From the NCBI RefSeq assembly GCF_002929225.1, contig NZ_PISM01000018.1, forward strand, positions 721,001 through 785,000: a DNA stretch of 64,000 nucleotides, given 5' to 3'. This document shows, one piece after another, positions 1 through 12,260 of the stretch. Under the pieces are notes generated by a model, which was not told the DNA's origin, did no database searches, and was given only the letters and a program-made list of their open reading frames with translations. Each line of letters starts with the position of its first letter. Position 1 is the first letter of the stretch. The position numbers were made by a program, and so were the translations under genes. The DNA is from Stutzerimonas kunmingensis (GTDB lineage Bacteria; Pseudomonadota; Gammaproteobacteria; Pseudomonadales; Pseudomonadaceae).

Positions 1-2
1 AC

Positions 3-1265
3 TCTGAACGCATCCTCACCCAGCTGCGCATGGAGGGCTATCAGATCGTGCCGTCCTACGAGGATGCCGATGTGGTGGTGGTCAACACCTGCGGTTTCAT
101 CGACAGCGCCAAGGCCGAATCGCTGGACGCCATTGGCGAGGCGATCGCCGAGAACGGCAAGGTGATCGTCACCGGTTGCATGGGCGTCGACGAGAACAAC
201 ATCCGCGGCGTACACCCCAGCGTGCTGGCCGTCACCGGGCCGCAGCAGTACGAGCAGGTGGTCAACGCCGTGCACGAAGTGGTGCCGCCGAACATCGAGC
301 ACGACCCCTTCGTCGATCTGGTGCCGCCGCAGGGCATCAAGCTCACCCCGCGCCACTACGCCTACCTGAAGATTTCCGAAGGCTGCAACCATACGTGCAG
401 CTTCTGCATCATTCCGTCGATGCGCGGCAAGCTGGTCAGCCGGCCGGTGGGCGATGTGCTCAGCGAAGCCGAGCGCCTGGTGAAGGCCGGTGTGAAGGAG
501 ATCCTGGTGATCTCCCAGGACACCAGCGCCTATGGCGTCGACCTCAAGTACAAGCTGGATTTCTGGAACGGCCAGCCGGTCAAGACGCGCATGCTCGAGC
601 TGTGCGAGGAGCTGGGCAAGATGGGTGTGTGGGTGCGCCTGCACTACGTTTATCCGTACCCGAATGTCGACGACGTGATCCCGCTGATGGCCGCCGGCAA
701 GATCCTGCCGTACCTGGACATCCCCTTCCAGCACGCCAGCCCGAAGGTGCTCAAGGCCATGAAGCGCCCGGCCTTCGAAGACAAGACCCTCGCGCGCATC
801 AAGAAGTGGCGCGAGCTCTGCCCCGAGCTGACCATCCGCTCGACCTTCATCGTCGGCTTCCCCGGCGAGACCGAAGAAGATTTCCAGTACCTGCTCGACT
901 GGCTGACCGAAGCCCAGCTCGACCGCGTCGGCTGCTTCCAGTATTCGCCGGTTGACGGCGCACCGGCCGAGGTCATGGGCCTGGAACCGGTACCGGACGA
1001 GATCAAGCAGGATCGCTGGGACCGCTTCATGGCGCACCAGCAGGCCATCAGCGCCGCGCGCCTGCAGCTGAAGGTCGACAAGGAACTCGACGTGCTGATC
1101 GATGAAGTGGACGAGGACGGCGCCATCGGCCGCTCCTGGGCCGACGCCCCGGAGATCGACGGCATGGTCTACATCGACAGCGAGAAACCGCTGCAGCCGG
1201 GCGACAAGGTCCGCGTGCGCGTCACCCACGCCGACGAGTACGACCTCTGGGCCGAAGTGATCTGA
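3..1265 (+). CDS. rimO: Ribosomal protein uS12 methylthiotransferase RimO, 5' truncated by window edge
   Basis: RimO is a radical-SAM iron-sulfur enzyme that adds a methylthio group to an aspartate of ribosomal protein S12. The frame is open from base 3, so the N-terminus lies outside the window; the ATG at 30 is internal, because the upstream residues SERILTQLR continue the family sequence. Counting from that ATG, conserved N-terminal cysteines appear near 21 and 50. The radical-SAM CxxxCxxC motif is at about 119-126 ([11 protein letters not shown]), and a TRAM-like RNA-binding tail occupies the last 65 or so residues. A strong terminator follows the stop within 20 bases, so the gene ends its transcript. 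The family assignment is very secure. Confidence 0.96.
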   Translation, partial: SERILTQLRMEGYQIVPSYEDADVVVVNTCGFIDSAKAESLDAIGEAIAENGKVIVTGCMGVDENNIRGVHPSVLAVTGPQQYEQVVNAVHEVVPPNIEHDPFVDLVPPQGIKLTPRHYAYLKISEGCNHTCSFCIIPSMRGKLVSRPVGDVLSEAERLVKAGVKEILVISQDTSAYGVDLKYKLDFWNGQPVKTRMLELCEELGKMGVWVRLHYVYPYPNVDDVIPLMAAGKILPYLDIPFQHASPKVLKAMKRPAFEDKTLARIKKWRELCPELTIRSTFIVGFPGETEEDFQYLLDWLTEAQLDRVGCFQYSPVDGAPAEVMGLEPVPDEIKQDRWDRFMAHQQAISAARLQLKVDKELDVLIDEVDEDGAIGRSWADAPEIDGMVYIDSEKPLQPGDKVRVRVTHADEYDLWAEVI

Positions 1266-1282
1266 GCTGATCCGCCATACGA

Positions 1283-1312
1283 AAACGCCCCGCTTCTGCG
1301 GGGCGTTTCATT
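1283..1312 (+). terminator. Rho-independent terminator of rimO
   Basis: A perfect 11-bp stem (1283-1293 with 1298-1308, AAACGCCCCGC paired to GCGGGGCGTTT) encloses a 4-base TTCT loop. It is followed by a short T-rich tail. It sits 18 bases after the rimO stop. Confidence 0.9.
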
Positions 1313-1336
1313 TCTGCAAGACAAGTCCTCGGCAGC

Positions 1337-1367
1337 GTAGCGTGGAAAACGGCGAAGCCTTTTTCAC
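1337..1367. repeat. Palindromic intergenic repeat, GTGGAAAA..GGCGAAGCC family (copy 1)
   Basis: GTGGAAAACGGCGAAGCC followed by TTTTTCAC is an imperfect palindrome between rimO and betA. Its core closely resembles elements at 35101-35172, 42216-42313 and 44074-44161. It is probably a REP-like non-coding repeat. Confidence 0.6.
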
Positions 1368-1385
1368 TGCCGGGCTGCGGGCTCG

Positions 1386-3059
1386 TCAACGCTGCGGTGG
1401 TTGCCGTACCGGTGCGCCGTTGGCCACGTAGTAGCTCGCCGTGCTGCGCGGCAGCGGCTCGTGACCGCGAATCCGGTCGGCGATCTTCTCGGCCAGCATG
1501 ATGGTGGTGGCGTTGAGGTTGCCGGTGATGATCTGCGGCATGATCGCGGCATCCACCACACGCAACCCGTCCACCCCATGCACGCGACCCTGCCCGTCCA
1601 CCACGGCCATATCGTCCGTACCCATCTTGCAGGAGCAGGACGGGTGATAGGCCGTCTCCGCGTGCTCGCGGACAAAGGCGTCCAGCTGGGCATCGCTCTG
1701 CGCGTCCACGCCCGGGTTCAGCTCGCGACCACGGTAGGGATCGAGCGCAGGCTGCGCGATGATCTCGCGGGTGAGGCGAATGGCATCGCGGAACTCGCGC
1801 CAGTCCTGCTCGTGGGCCATGTAGTTGAACAGGATGCTCGGATCGACCCGTGGATCGGTGGAGCGAATCTCGATGCGCCCGCGACTGGGTGAACGCATCG
1901 AGCCGACGTGGGCCTGGAAGCTGTGGCCGTTGTGGGCATTGCTGCCGTTGTAGCTGACCGCCACCGGCAGGAAGTGGAACTGGATGTTCGGCCATTCGAA
2001 CTCGTCGCTGCTGCGGATGAAGCCGCCGGCCTCGAACTGGTTGCTGGCACCGATGCCGCTGCCGAGGAACAGCCATTCAGCGCCGATGGCCGGCTGGTTC
2101 CACCACTTGAGCGCCGGGTACAGCGACACCGGCTTCAGGCACTCGAACTGCAGGTACATCTCCAGGTGATCCTGCAGGTTCTGGCCGACGCCGGGCAGCT
2201 CCTGCACCAGCGTGACGCCGAGCTTCTTCAGCAACGCGCCAGGGCCAACTCCCGAGCGCTGCAGGATTTGCGGCGAGGCGATGGCGCCGCCGCACAGCAG
2301 CACTTCACGGCGCGCACGCGCCACCTGTGGCTGCTCGCGGCCGCGCAGGTAACGAACGCCGACGGCACGCTTGCCCTCGAACAGCACACGGTCGGTGACG
2401 GAATGGGTGCGAATGGTCAGGTTCGGCCGTTCCTTGGCCTGATCCAGATAACCGCGAGCGGTACTGGCGCGCCGGCCCTGGGGCGTCACGGTGCGATCCA
2501 TCGGGCCGAAGCCTTCCTGCTGGAAGCCATTGAGATCGTCGGTACGGGGATAACCGGCCTGCACGCCCGCTTCCACCATGGCGTGGAACAGCTCGTTGTT
2601 GTCTGCCTTGGGTGTGGTCACGCTGACCGGGCCGTCGCCGCCGTGGTAGTCGTTGGGGCCGATGTCACGCGACTCGGCCTTGCGGAAGTACGGCAGGCAG
2701 TCGAGGTAGGTCCAGTCCTCCAGCCCCGGAGTCTTGGCCCAGTTGTCGTAGTCCAGGGCGTTGCCGCGGATGTAGCACATGCCGTTGATCAGCGAAGAAC
2801 CACCCAGGCCCTTGCCGCGGCCGCAGTCCATGCGGCGGTTGTTCATGTGCGGCTCGGGGTCGGTCTTGTAGGCCCAGTTGTAGCGGGTGCCCTGCAGTGG
2901 ATACGCCAGTGCTGCGGGCATCTGGGTGCGGAAGTCCAGCCGATAGTCCGGGCCGCCGGCTTCCAGCAGCAGCACGCTGACGTCGGCGTCCTCGGTCAGG
3001 CGCGCGGCGAGCACGTTACCCGCCGAGCCGGCGCCGATGATGATGTAGTCATATTCCAT
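1386..3059 (-). CDS. betA: Choline dehydrogenase
   Basis: This FAD-dependent GMC oxidoreductase oxidises choline to betaine aldehyde, the first step of glycine betaine synthesis; it is usually membrane associated. At 557 residues it has the normal family length. The N-terminal dinucleotide-binding motif [13 protein letters not shown] starts near residue 9, the GMC region [15 protein letters not shown] follows, and the catalytic His sits in HPSCSCKMG near 472. The start at 3059 ([11 protein letters not shown]) matches the family. It lies 14 bases downstream of betB and is clearly co-transcribed. In many Pseudomonas genomes the order is betI-betB-betA; here the regulator gene betI is absent from the unit. 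Confidence 0.94.
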   Translation of the reverse strand: MEYDYIIIGAGSAGNVLAARLTEDADVSVLLLEAGGPDYRLDFRTQMPAALAYPLQGTRYNWAYKTDPEPHMNNRRMDCGRGKGLGGSSLINGMCYIRGNALDYDNWAKTPGLEDWTYLDCLPYFRKAESRDIGPNDYHGGDGPVSVTTPKADNNELFHAMVEAGVQAGYPRTDDLNGFQQEGFGPMDRTVTPQGRRASTARGYLDQAKERPNLTIRTHSVTDRVLFEGKRAVGVRYLRGREQPQVARARREVLLCGGAIASPQILQRSGVGPGALLKKLGVTLVQELPGVGQNLQDHLEMYLQFECLKPVSLYPALKWWNQPAIGAEWLFLGSGIGASNQFEAGGFIRSSDEFEWPNIQFHFLPVAVSYNGSNAHNGHSFQAHVGSMRSPSRGRIEIRSTDPRVDPSILFNYMAHEQDWREFRDAIRLTREIIAQPALDPYRGRELNPGVDAQSDAQLDAFVREHAETAYHPSCSCKMGTDDMAVVDGQGRVHGVDGLRVVDAAIMPQIITGNLNATTIMLAEKIADRIRGHEPLPRSTASYYVANGAPVRQPPQR

Positions 3060-3073
3060 GGTTCAAACCTCCC

Positions 3074-4546
<1,473 letters not shown>

Positions 4547-4572
4547 GTTCTACCTCGTTCGTACTGTTCGTG

Positions 4573-4596
4573 GCGGCAGCGGATCGACGCTGCCGC
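4573..4596. other. Hairpin between betT and betB
   Basis: A perfect 9-bp inverted repeat (GCGGCAGCG paired to CGCTGCCGC) with a 6-base loop lies in the 93-base betT-betB gap. It has no T-run on either strand, so it is more likely an RNA stability or partial attenuation element than a full terminator. Confidence 0.5.
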
Positions 4597-4639
4597 AACA
4601 TGATTGGAACGCCCTGGGGATCGCCCGAGGCGTGCAGGG

Positions 4640-6706
4640 TCAGGGTGTCGGCGCCGCGCCCGGATTGGGCATGCCGCTTTCACCACCGCCGTTCTCGCGT
4701 TGCAGATGCAGGAAGTGCATGTGGTGCTCGTAGTGGTCGAGGATGTCCTCGATCAGCTGGCGCCGCGAGTAGCCCATCAGGTCGTAGCCTAGGCTGCCCT
4801 GGCGCAGATGCACCTCGAGCCGGTAGTAGTCGGCGTTGCTGCTCTGCGTGCGCAGGGCGAAGGACGGCATGGTGCCGCGCACCGGCCAGATCTGGTAGGT
4901 GAAGTCCTGCTCGCTGCCCAGATTGACGTGCAGCGCCAGGTGCTCGTTGCCCGGTTCGCCTTCGACGATCTCCACCGGCACGCCCTTCTCGCCGAGCGCC
5001 TTCTGAATCTCCTCCATCGCCGGCTTGCAGACGTCCTTCAGGTAACGACGGATCTGCGAACGGCTGGGGAAGCTCATCGCCCGCGACAGGCGCTGACTCC
5101 AGTTCATCTGCGTGTGCTCCAGCGTAGCGCGCCCGGACAGATAGCCGGACAGGCTCTTCTGGTAGCTGTCGGCCATGACGCCTTCGACGTGTAATGCCTT
5201 GAACAGCCCGTACATCATGAACAGCAGGACGATGGAGAACGGCAGCCCCATGATCACCACGGTGCCCTGCAGCGCGGTCAGGCCGCCCGCGATCAGCAGT
5301 GCCAGGGTGAGAATGCCGATGATCGCCGCCCAGAGGATGCGCATCCACACCGGTGCATCGCTGTTCACATCCTTGAGGATGGAGGTGAAGTTCGACAGCA
5401 CCAGCGAGCCGGAGTCGCCGGAGGTGACGAAGAACACGATGGCGAGGATGGTCACCACGATGGTAGTGAGACCGGCCCAGGGCAGGCTCTGCAGGAACAG
5501 ATAGATCGACGAGCCAGGGTTGCTCACCGCCTGCTGACCGAATTCGAGGGCGCCGCCCATGACCATCTCGATGGCACTGTTACCCATGATCGACATCCAG
5601 GCCATCATGAAGGCCAGCGGCAGCAGCAACGTGCCGATGACGAACTCGCGGATGGTGCGACCGCGGGAAATACGCGCCAGAAACAGGCCCACGAACGGCC
5701 CCCAGGCGATCCACCAGGCCCAGAAGAACACTGTCCAGGCGTTCAGCCAGTCGGTCGGTCGGCGGTAGGCGTAGGTGTCCAGCGACAGGCTTATGAAGTT
5801 GGAGAAGTAGTCACCGACGTTCATCACCAGCGCGTTGAGCAGGAACACCGTATCGCCGACCACCAGCACGAACAGCAGCAGCAGGACCGCCAGCAGCATG
5901 TTGAATTCGGAAAGCCGGCGAATCCCGCGCTCGACCCCGGTCGCCGCCGAGATTGCCGAGAACACCACGATCAGCACCACCAGCACCGCCTGGGTGAGCG
6001 TGCCTTCCGGTATGCCGAAGATGTAGTTGAGGCCGAAGTTGAGCTGGATGATGCCGATGCCGAGACTGGTAGCGATGCCGAACACCGTGCCCAGCACCGC
6101 GGCGGTATCGACGGTATGTCCGATGGGGCCGTAGATGCGCTTGCCGAAGATCGGATACAGCGATGAGCGGATCGACAGCGGCAAGCCCTGGCGAAAGCTG
6201 AAATACGCCAGCGACATGCCGACCAGGGTATAGACACCCCAACCGGAAAGGCCCCAGTGCAGGAAGGTCAGCTCCATGGCGTGGCGCGCGGCCTGGGTGG
6301 TTCCGCCCTCGCCTACCGGCGGTTCGAGGAACTGGGTGATGGGTTCGGCGATGCAGAAGAACAGCAGGTCGATGCCGATCCCGGCGGAAAACAGCATCGC
6401 CGCCCAGGTGACCACGTTGAATTCGGGTTTGGAATGATCCGGCCCGAGGCGGATCTTGCCGTAGCGGCTGGTAGCCACGATCACCACGAAGAGCAGGTAG
6501 ACCAGCACGGCGAGAAAGTAGAACCAGCCGAAGGTGTCGGATATCCAGCCAAGTACCGTGTTGATGACCGCTTGGGAGCGATCAGTGAAGAACATCGTCC
6601 ATATGGCAAACGCCACGATAGCGATTGCAGAACCGTAGAAAACTACGGGATTGATCCGGTCAGCCGGCGCTTCGGAATCATTGGGCGAGAGCTCAGCCTC
6701 GTTCAT
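4640..6706 (-). CDS. betT: BCCT-family choline/betaine transporter with C-terminal cytoplasmic domain
   Basis: This inner-membrane secondary transporter of the betaine/choline/carnitine family most likely imports choline for BetB and BetA encoded immediately downstream. About 12 hydrophobic segments occupy roughly residues 20-520. The family tryptophan-rich box is clear in WTVFFWAWWIAWGPF near 330. The protein is 688 residues, longer than minimal BCCT carriers, with a soluble tail of about 150 residues (KDVCKPAMEEIQKALG onwards). In BetT proteins this tail is known to adjust activity to osmolarity. The start at 6706 (MNEAELSPND) is preceded on the minus strand by AGGAG. I infer choline as substrate from gene context. 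Confidence 0.88.
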   Translation of the reverse strand: MNEAELSPNDSEAPADRINPVVFYGSAIAIVAFAIWTMFFTDRSQAVINTVLGWISDTFGWFYFLAVLVYLLFVVIVATSRYGKIRLGPDHSKPEFNVVTWAAMLFSAGIGIDLLFFCIAEPITQFLEPPVGEGGTTQAARHAMELTFLHWGLSGWGVYTLVGMSLAYFSFRQGLPLSIRSSLYPIFGKRIYGPIGHTVDTAAVLGTVFGIATSLGIGIIQLNFGLNYIFGIPEGTLTQAVLVVLIVVFSAISAATGVERGIRRLSEFNMLLAVLLLLFVLVVGDTVFLLNALVMNVGDYFSNFISLSLDTYAYRRPTDWLNAWTVFFWAWWIAWGPFVGLFLARISRGRTIREFVIGTLLLPLAFMMAWMSIMGNSAIEMVMGGALEFGQQAVSNPGSSIYLFLQSLPWAGLTTIVVTILAIVFFVTSGDSGSLVLSNFTSILKDVNSDAPVWMRILWAAIIGILTLALLIAGGLTALQGTVVIMGLPFSIVLLFMMYGLFKALHVEGVMADSYQKSLSGYLSGRATLEHTQMNWSQRLSRAMSFPSRSQIRRYLKDVCKPAMEEIQKALGEKGVPVEIVEGEPGNEHLALHVNLGSEQDFTYQIWPVRGTMPSFALRTQSSNADYYRLEVHLRQGSLGYDLMGYSRRQLIEDILDHYEHHMHFLHLQRENGGGESGMPNPGAAPTP

Positions 6707-7129
6707 CAGTTCTATCTCCTGAACTTGTTCTGGCTTTTACGACATCGCGGTGCGACGTATTGCGGCAGGTGGCGGGCAAATCTTTCGAAATTGCTGCGCA
6801 CCAAGGGCGGGATGGGCATGCATAGCGGCCGTACTGATGACAGCCATGCCCGTCGGCAAGCTGCTGCCGACAAAAATGAAAGTTGAATCATGCTCCCATA
6901 ATGGCGAAGTCGGCGTGCATCCTACACGATAAGTGTCAATTTCGCGAATCACGGCGAAATCGGCACCATCCCAAGCGCCTTGATCCGCGCCTTCGGTCAT
7001 GCGAATCGCCTCGCCACGAGCGGCGCAGCGCTCCGCCCCCGCTCGGCGTTTTCAGCGATTGTGCGCTGACTTATGATCGGCCCCGCGTAGCAGCATCCTT
7101 CTTCCCATTCCACCTGCAGAGATGAGTTC
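6707..7129. promoter_or_regulatory. Divergent intergenic region between betT and trpB
   Basis: This 423-base region separates leftward betT from rightward trpB and must hold the promoters of both. The only structure I can point to is a 7-bp inverted repeat, GTCGGCA-N6-TGCCGAC, at 6852-6871, with no T-run in a useful position. It could be an operator. No convincing BetI site or gene was seen. Confidence 0.4.
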
Positions 7130-8338
7130 ATGTCGTCCGATCCTCGCTTCACCGCCATGCCCGACGCCAACGGATATTTCGGCCCCTATGGCGGCCAGCT
7201 GGTCCCACCGCACCTCAAGCAGGCGATGGACGACATCAACCTCGCCTACGAGGAAATTCGCCAGCGTGATGACTTCCAGCAGGAACTGGCCGCACTGTTC
7301 GCCGACTACGTGGGTCGGCCAAGCCCGATCTTCCATGCGCGGCGGCTGTCCGAGCAGCTCGGCGGTGCGCAGATCTATCTGAAGCGCGAAGACCTGAACC
7401 ACACCGGCGCGCACAAGATCAATCACTGCCTAGGCGAGGCGCTGCTGGCCAAATTCATGGGCAAGAAGAAGGTGATCGCGGAGACTGGCGCCGGCCAGCA
7501 CGGGGTTGCCCTGGCTACCGCCTGCGCGCTGGTCGGCATTCCCTGCGAGATCCACATGGGCCAGGTGGACATCGAGAAGGAACACCCGAACGTCACCAAG
7601 ATGAAGATCCTCGGCTGCAAGCTGGTAGCGGTCACCCGCGGCGCCGCGACGCTCAAGGAAGCGGTGGATAGCGCCTTCGAGGAATACCTGAAGGACCCGC
7701 ACAACTACATCTACGCCATCGGCTCGGTGGTCGGCCCGCACCCGTTCCCGAAGATGGTCCGCGACTTCCAGTCGATCATCGGCACCGAAGCCCGCGAGCA
7801 GTTCCTCGCCAAACATGGCCGCCTGCCCGATCACGTGGTTGCCTGCGTCGGGGGTGGTTCGAATGCCATGGGCATGTTCACCGCCTTTCTCGAAGATGCC
7901 GCGGTCGAGCTGGTCGGTATCGAGCCAGCGGGTGAAAGCCTGGACAAGCCCGGCCGCCACTCGGCCACGCTGTCCAAAGGCAAGCCAGGCGAACTGCATG
8001 GCATGGCCTGCTATGTGCTGGAGGATGCCGATGGCAACCCGTCTGCGGTGCACTCGATTGCGTCCGGCCTGGACTACCCTGGCGTCGGCCCGCAGCACAG
8101 CTACCTGAAGGATCTAGGTCGGGTGAACTACCAGACCGCGACCGACCAGGAATGCCTCGACGCCTTTATGACCCTTTCCCGCGTCGAAGGCATCATCCCG
8201 GCCCTGGAAAGCGCCCACGCAGTGGCCTGGGCCATCCGCAGCGCACCGACGCTGAGCAAGGAAAGCCATATACTCGTCAACCTCTCCGGCCGCGGCGACA
8301 AGGATGCCGATTACGTCGCCAACCTGCTCGGTCTGTAG
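7130..8338 (+). CDS. trpB: Tryptophan synthase beta chain (orphan TrpB)
   Basis: TrpB is a PLP enzyme that condenses indole with serine to make tryptophan, normally as an alpha2-beta2 complex with TrpA. The 402-residue length and sequence are of the classic TrpB1 type. Landmarks are the N-terminal [15 protein letters not shown], the PLP lysine in HTGAHKINH (Lys 96), GGGSNAMG for phosphate binding, and the C-terminal LSGRGDKD. The ATG at 7130 follows a purine-rich AGAGATGAG. No trpA, trpI or other trp gene is adjacent, since its neighbours are betT and trmO. It is therefore either a second copy or separated from trpA. Whether it works with a distant TrpA or salvages indole alone cannot be told from here. 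Confidence 0.93.
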   Translation: MSSDPRFTAMPDANGYFGPYGGQLVPPHLKQAMDDINLAYEEIRQRDDFQQELAALFADYVGRPSPIFHARRLSEQLGGAQIYLKREDLNHTGAHKINHCLGEALLAKFMGKKKVIAETGAGQHGVALATACALVGIPCEIHMGQVDIEKEHPNVTKMKILGCKLVAVTRGAATLKEAVDSAFEEYLKDPHNYIYAIGSVVGPHPFPKMVRDFQSIIGTEAREQFLAKHGRLPDHVVACVGGGSNAMGMFTAFLEDAAVELVGIEPAGESLDKPGRHSATLSKGKPGELHGMACYVLEDADGNPSAVHSIASGLDYPGVGPQHSYLKDLGRVNYQTATDQECLDAFMTLSRVEGIIPALESAHAVAWAIRSAPTLSKESHILVNLSGRGDKDADYVANLLGL

Positions 8339-8450
8339 CGCCCGCGTGGCTGGCCGACGCTGCATATGCGCGTCGGCCGGCCGTAAGCGCAACCGGCGGC
8401 CGTAGCGGGTAAGATGCGCAGCCGCCCGACTGCTTCCCAGGCCCGCCTTC

Positions 8451-9158
8451 ATGGATCACAGCGTCTCGCCTATCGGCTACGTCCGCTCCTGCTTCAAGGA
8501 GAAGTTCGCAATCCCCCGCCAGCCCAGCCTGGCACCAGCCGCACGCGGTGTGTTGGAACTGCTGCCGCCGTTCGACAGCGGGGAGGCGGTGGCCGGGCTC
8601 GAGCAGGTCAGCCACGTGTGGCTGCTGTTTCTTTTCCATCAGGCGCTGGAAAGCAAGCCCCGCCTCAAGGTCCGCCCGCCTCGCCTCGGCGGCAATCGCA
8701 TGGTCGGCGTGTTCGCTACCCGCGCGACCCACAGGCCCAACGGTATCGGCCAATCGGTTGTCAGGCTGGATCGCGTCGAATCGGATCGGCTGTTCATTTC
8801 CGGCATCGACCTGCTGGACGGCACCCCGGTGCTGGACATCAAACCCTACGTGCCCTACGCCGACGCGCTGCCTGATGCACGCAACGAGATGGCCGCCGAC
8901 GCGCCAGGGTTGATCGAGGTGCAATGGTCGGACGCCGGATTGGTGCAAGCTCGCCGCGAAGCGCAGCGCCTCGACGAGCCATTGGTAGAACTTATCGAAC
9001 AGTGCCTGGCGCAGGACCCGCGCCCGGCCTATCAGAAACCCGAACCGGAACGGCGATACGGCGCGCAGTTCTGGGATGTGGACGTGCGCTGGCATTACCC
9101 GACGCCAGGCGTGATCCGCGTTCTGGAAGTCGCGCCAGCAGCGCCGCAACCGGCGTAG
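8451..9158 (+). CDS. trmO: tRNA (N6-threonylcarbamoyladenosine(37)-N6)-methyltransferase TrmO
   Basis: TrmO uses SAM to methylate t6A37 in some threonine tRNAs, fine-tuning decoding. The 235-residue sequence shows the family pattern: PIGYVRSCFKEKF near the N-terminus, a GLEQVSHVWLLFLFH segment, the conserved block GVFATRATHRPNGIG near residue 85-100, and DLLDGTPVLDIKPYVPYAD. A C-terminal extension of about 80 residues is typical of the long gammaproteobacterial form (older name TsaA/YaeB). The gene starts 112 bases after trpB and ends just before a convergent acylase gene. Function is well established for the family. Confidence 0.92.
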   Translation: MDHSVSPIGYVRSCFKEKFAIPRQPSLAPAARGVLELLPPFDSGEAVAGLEQVSHVWLLFLFHQALESKPRLKVRPPRLGGNRMVGVFATRATHRPNGIGQSVVRLDRVESDRLFISGIDLLDGTPVLDIKPYVPYADALPDARNEMAADAPGLIEVQWSDAGLVQARREAQRLDEPLVELIEQCLAQDPRPAYQKPEPERRYGAQFWDVDVRWHYPTPGVIRVLEVAPAAPQPA

Positions 9159-9178
9159 GGCCGGCGCGGCGTCCCTCC

Positions 9179-11719
9179 TCACTTGCCGGCGGGCGTCAGC
9201 AACAGACGCCGGTTGCCGTAGACCTTGTCGAGATTCTCCGTCTTGAACGGGAAACTCATGTAGTTCGCCTTCATCCACGCGTCGATACCATCGGCGTAGT
9301 GCGGGCTGGCCGGATCGCCCGACTGGCCTGAACTGTTGAGGCCGATCATCGGCTCGTCGCGGCCAAAGTCGACGATGATGCGCATCGCCGGGATCAGCCA
9401 GGTATCGAAGTCCGTTCCCAGGTGATAGGCCGAGGCATTCAGCGTGCTGTGGTCGCCGCCCATGGCAAAGGGGCCGCGATCCAGGTAGCTGCCGATAGCG
9501 TTGATCTTGCTCCGCTGGCTGGCCGGCATATGCGGCGCCAACTGCGTCGCGCCGGAGGTCCAACTGGCAGTGTGCAGCTTGCCCCATTGCCAGGCGCTGC
9601 GCTCGTTGCCCAGGCGGCCTTCCAGCAGACTCACCGCACCAGCAAGACTGCGTGCCAGAATCGCCGGCTTGTCTTCGGTTTGCGCAGTCCGCTGGTCGTT
9701 CCAGAACGGGCTGTCTTCACGTCCGAGCAAATGGTCCGCCTGCGCCGAGTAGGACGTGTTAGCCGTCTGCACCAGCGCTCGCCACGCCTGCGTATCTTCC
9801 GGCCCAAGCTCGTCGAGGAACGTCTGCCGTGCGCTTTCGTGCAGGAAAGCGCCATACAGCGCAGCATCGGCCGAATCCGCAGCGAGCTTGCCGTCGAACG
9901 CCATCAGTCGATCCAGCGCTTCTCGCGCCTTGCTGCGTTCGGCGGCCGGCAGTGCATCGATCGCCTTGCGCAACGGCTCGGCCATGCCCGGCGCCTCGAA
10001 CATTGCCCTGAGCTTGACGGCGAACGGCGTGACCTGGTCGTACTGCATCGCGATGGTACTGCGGGTGTCATGCTTGCCCCGCCCCGCCAGTTCCGCCAGG
10101 CGCTCATAGCGCTCGGGGCCATACCAGGAGCTGGAAAGCTGCATCCCGTAACCGCGCGGTACACTGCGATGGTTGGCGGTGCCGAGCCAGCCCTGGATAG
10201 GATCCTGGTCGTAGGGATGCAGCATCGGATCAGCGAAGCCGTCCCAGTCATAACGATTGTCCCAACCCGGCGACGGCACCAGCCCCAATCCCTCGCGACG
10301 ATTTGGGAAGCGTCCGGTGACCTGCCAGCCGATTCCCTGCTGGTCAGCAAACACCAGATTCAGCGCCGTCGCACGAATTTCGCGGGTCGCCTCGAAGGCC
10401 TGATCCACCGATTGCGCGCGGGACAGATCGAAGAAGGCATCCAGGGTGCGATCGGCCTCCAGCTGCGTGGTTTTCAGCGCAAGGCCGTAACCACTGCGGA
10501 GCTGTAGCGGTTGCAAGGGGTGCTTGTGCTCGCCGAGCGCCGTGTTCAGCAGAGGCCCATTACGGGTTTCGTAGATGGTCTCGCGAATCGGCCGCTCGCC
10601 TTTGACGAAGTAGGTTTCGTGCCGCTCGCGGGCCTGCAGCCACTTGCCATCGGCCAGGTACATCAGCCGCGAGCCTTCGCGGCGCACCTGCTCGAGATAG
10701 AGGTCCTGATTGTCGCCCATCACCATGGTCATGCCCCAGCCGAGCTTGCCGTTGAAACCGGCGACCACTGCGGGCACCCCGGCGATGGTGACACCCGCGG
10801 CCTGGAACTTCGGTGCGCGGACCTGCATGAAATTCCAGTACGAAGGCATCGACAGCGGCAGGTGCGTGTCGTTGGCCAGAATCGGTTTGCCGCTACGGGT
10901 GTTGCTGCCGGCAATGGCCCAGTTGTTCGACGCAGCCATCCCAGTCGGGGTCAACGATGCCAAGTTTTGCGCCGCCTGCTCGATCGCCGCCAGCCCTGGT
11001 ACCGATCCACCCAGCGCGAGTCCCTTGAGCTTGTCGGCTTCGGCGAACGGCAATGCTTCGTCCGGATAGATCGGCAGCAACCAGGCGAGCTTATCGCTAC
11101 CCACCTTCTGCGCCAGCAGCAGCGCCGCCACTTCTTCCTGCAGATTCTGCGAAAGCCCGAAGTTGAGCAAACAGAACACCAGCACCGAGTCCTCGGGCTT
11201 CCAGTACTCAGGCTTGTAGCCGGACTCGGCAAGGTCCATCGGCAGCTTGTCCTGATGGCGATACAGGTAGGCGTTCACGCCGCGGGCGTAGACCTCGAAG
11301 AACTTCTTCATCCGCGGCGAGGACTCGCGATAGAGCAGCTCGGCGCTCTGGCGCAGATTCACCGCGCGCATGAAGCGGTCGCTCTCCAACACGCCGGGGC
11401 CAACCATCTCCGCCAATCTCCCTTGAGCCATCAGCCGTAGGCTGACCATCTGGCTCAGACGATCGGTGGCGTGGACGTAACCCATGGCGAACAGCGCATC
11501 GTGGAACGACGAGGTTTCGATCAGCGGCATGCCCAGCGAATTGCGCCGGATACTCGCGCTGCCTGCCAGGCCGGTCAGCGGCTGAATGCCCTGCGGTGGC
11601 GGCAGGCTGGCGCTGTAGCGATTATCGAGATAGGCCTGACAACCGCCCAGGCCGGCCAGGCCGAGCGCGGCCCCCAGCGTCAGGCGAACCAGGGCGAACG
11701 GCAGACGCAGAGACATCAA
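9179..11719 (-). CDS. Penicillin acylase-family N-terminal-nucleophile amidase, probable lipoprotein
   Basis: Members hydrolyse amide bonds of penicillins or acyl-homoserine lactones. They are made as a precursor that self-cleaves to expose an N-terminal Ser. At 846 residues this has the usual precursor size. The autocatalytic site is readable as GMAASNNWA, with Ser near 264, and the C-terminal half carries the beta-chain elements ([13 protein letters not shown] and others). The N-terminus [13 protein letters not shown]... ends in LAGLGGC (Cys 27), a lipobox rather than the simple signal peptide of most quorum-quenching acylases, so I infer membrane anchoring. It converges with trmO. The substrate is unknown; an AHL acylase is one possibility. 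Confidence 0.82.
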   Translation of the reverse strand: MMSLRLPFALVRLTLGAALGLAGLGGCQAYLDNRYSASLPPPQGIQPLTGLAGSASIRRNSLGMPLIETSSFHDALFAMGYVHATDRLSQMVSLRLMAQGRLAEMVGPGVLESDRFMRAVNLRQSAELLYRESSPRMKKFFEVYARGVNAYLYRHQDKLPMDLAESGYKPEYWKPEDSVLVFCLLNFGLSQNLQEEVAALLLAQKVGSDKLAWLLPIYPDEALPFAEADKLKGLALGGSVPGLAAIEQAAQNLASLTPTGMAASNNWAIAGSNTRSGKPILANDTHLPLSMPSYWNFMQVRAPKFQAAGVTIAGVPAVVAGFNGKLGWGMTMVMGDNQDLYLEQVRREGSRLMYLADGKWLQARERHETYFVKGERPIRETIYETRNGPLLNTALGEHKHPLQPLQLRSGYGLALKTTQLEADRTLDAFFDLSRAQSVDQAFEATREIRATALNLVFADQQGIGWQVTGRFPNRREGLGLVPSPGWDNRYDWDGFADPMLHPYDQDPIQGWLGTANHRSVPRGYGMQLSSSWYGPERYERLAELAGRGKHDTRSTIAMQYDQVTPFAVKLRAMFEAPGMAEPLRKAIDALPAAERSKAREALDRLMAFDGKLAADSADAALYGAFLHESARQTFLDELGPEDTQAWRALVQTANTSYSAQADHLLGREDSPFWNDQRTAQTEDKPAILARSLAGAVSLLEGRLGNERSAWQWGKLHTASWTSGATQLAPHMPASQRSKINAIGSYLDRGPFAMGGDHSTLNASAYHLGTDFDTWLIPAMRIIVDFGRDEPMIGLNSSGQSGDPASPHYADGIDAWMKANYMSFPFKTENLDKVYGNRRLLLTPAGK

Positions 11720-11791
11720 AGACTCCTGAGCGAGCTTGGCAAGGGATGGTACTGACAGATTAGAGGGCGCGCGGCGAAGAAGATCGGTCGA

Positions 11792-12253
11792 TCAGGCCGC
11801 GTCGCGGGATTTTGGCAGAGCTTCGTCGAGCAGCCAACGGGCCGAACGCCGAGCCTCGGCCTTGTGCTGCAGCTCGAGGGCACTGAACTGCGCTTCATGT
11901 CGGCGCCGCTCCTGCTTGTCCAGCGCCTTCCAGGCCGCATGGGTCGGCACTTGCTCGGTGGCTTCGAACAGCTGCTGGAAGACCTGACAACGAGGATGCT
12001 GCCCCAGCGCCACATCATAGTTGTCGAGCAGCACCTTGATGCGGATTGCCCCTTCGATGAGCGGGACTTGCTCCTCCAGCAGGCAGCTGGCAAGGATTCG
12101 CAGATCCTCCGCCAGCGCGGTCTGCTGCTGCGTCCGCGCCTCTGCCTGCAACCGCTCGTTGCGCCAGACACGCCGCCAGAGATACAGCGCATAGCCACCC
12201 AGCGCAGCAATCAGCAGCGCGGCGATGACGAACAGACCGATGGCGAGGGTCAT
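11792..12253 (-). CDS. DUF2489-like membrane-anchored protein
   Basis: I chose the start at 12253 (MTLAIGLFVIAALLIAALG) rather than the open-frame start at 12325, because the longer version would overlap the SEC-C gene. The 153-residue product has one N-terminal membrane segment at about 4-24. A basic, helical cytoplasmic region rich in Arg, Gln and Glu follows, containing LEEQVPLIEGAIRIKVLLD. This resembles the DUF2489 family, which has no known function. It lies 7 bases downstream of the SEC-C gene and is the last gene of the leftward run. Family identification is from recall and moderate. Confidence 0.7.
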   Translation of the reverse strand: MTLAIGLFVIAALLIAALGGYALYLWRRVWRNERLQAEARTQQQTALAEDLRILASCLLEEQVPLIEGAIRIKVLLDNYDVALGQHPRCQVFQQLFEATEQVPTHAAWKALDKQERRRHEAQFSALELQHKAEARRSARWLLDEALPKSRDAA

Positions 12254-12260
12254 GACAGGC

